Origin: Baffinella frigidus
Lineage: Eukaryota; Cryptophyceae; Cryptomonadales; Baffinellaceae
Direction: 5' to 3'
Assembly: GCA_026770585.1 (NCBI GenBank)
Contig: MU647474.1
Location: 18,124-30,152, forward strand
Length of the DNA stretch: 12,029 bases
This document shows positions 11,855-12,029 of this stretch, in pieces. The position numbers were made by a program, and so were the translations under genes. Numbering within the stretch: the first letter of the stretch is position 1; each line of letters begins with the position of its first letter. The notes beneath the pieces are model-generated. The model searched no databases. It was given only the letters and a program-made list of their open reading frames with translations, and was not told where the DNA came from.

Positions 11855-11962
11855 CTGATGACGGTTTGGTGTTCGGTGTTTCACCCCGGCAAAACCTAAA
11901 CCCTAAACCCTTAGGATTTCGGCTTTCGGGTTTCCACAACATTGTCGAGGTCGACTGAGGTG

Positions 11963-12029
11963 CGCTTGTCGGTTTGGGGTTTGGGGTGTGGGGTTTGGGG
12001 TTTGGGGTGTGGGGTTTGGGGTTTGGGGT
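11963..12029. repeat. TTTGGGG / TGTGGGG heptamers to the window edge
   Basis: Regular GGTTTGG and GGTGTGG units, G-rich on plus. The orientation would fit a telomere to the right, but the units are variants, so it is more likely another interstitial array. Confidence 0.93.

Noticed and set aside
11925-11962. Possible further TYW5-like exon (CCTCAG, then VDLDNV on the minus strand)
   Set aside because: Too short and without a recognisable match; the splice borders are not supported.

Overview
This is eukaryotic nuclear DNA. There is no bacterial-type gene. The coding sequence is cut into very short exons (34 to 101 nt) with GT/AG borders, and the introns are packed with telomere-like heptamers (TTTAGGG, TTTGGGG, TGTAGGG, GGTTGAG and similar) and small inverted-repeat elements. 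The heptamer type, mixed base composition and repeat load suggest a protist or alga with TTTAGGG-type telomeres, in a subtelomeric or repeat-invaded region. The lineage cannot be fixed from the sequence. Almost all open frames longer than 60 codons are accidental; the real genes appear only when short exons are joined.

Two genes can be read, both on the minus strand. From about 2905 down to 104, and continuing off the left edge, lies a short-chain dehydrogenase/reductase (SDR): exons S1 (TGGSGGIG nucleotide-binding motif), S2, S3 and S4 (LLVNNAA motif). From 11854 (5' end off the right edge) down to about 3712 lies a JmjC/cupin protein resembling the tRNA wybutosine hydroxylase TYW5. Ten exons, T1 to T10, are recognisable, with the HxD motif in T3, the TGxKR lysine in T4 and the distal histidine in T7. 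Splice phases agree at every junction I could test except T4/T5. The two genes lie head to tail and have no obvious functional link.

The striking point is the architecture. Most exons are followed or preceded by several decayed copies of themselves, and the arrays stay in gene order: T2 about 3 copies, T3 four, T5 two, T6 five, T7 two, T9 three plus a scrap, T10 three; S1 five, S3 three, S4 six plus a scrap. In nearly every array only one copy keeps both splice sites and an open frame. The others are truncated, frameshifted, stopped, or split by a mobile element. T5 is the exception, with two intact 34-nt versions.

Layout: 1-1250 S4 array with heptamers; 1317-1728 S3 array; 1922-1982 S2; 2086-2235 foldback element; 2370-3202 S1 array; 3297-3700 miniature element and a GGTTGAG array; 3712-4435 T10 array with 42-bp repeats; 4518-5454 T9 array with elements; 5497-5981 two miniature elements; 6062 T8; 6451-7052 T7 copies inside a 42-bp repeat array; 7095-8190 T6 array, another miniature element and an AT-rich DUF5710-like fragment; 8363-8910 T5 pair with elements; 9017 T4; 9151-9613 nested-TIR element; 9676-10676 T3 array with a GGTA/GGCA microsatellite; 10772-11063 two more elements; 11205-11488 T2 array; 11802 T1; heptamers to the right end. 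No tRNA, rRNA, CRISPR or promoter could be supported.
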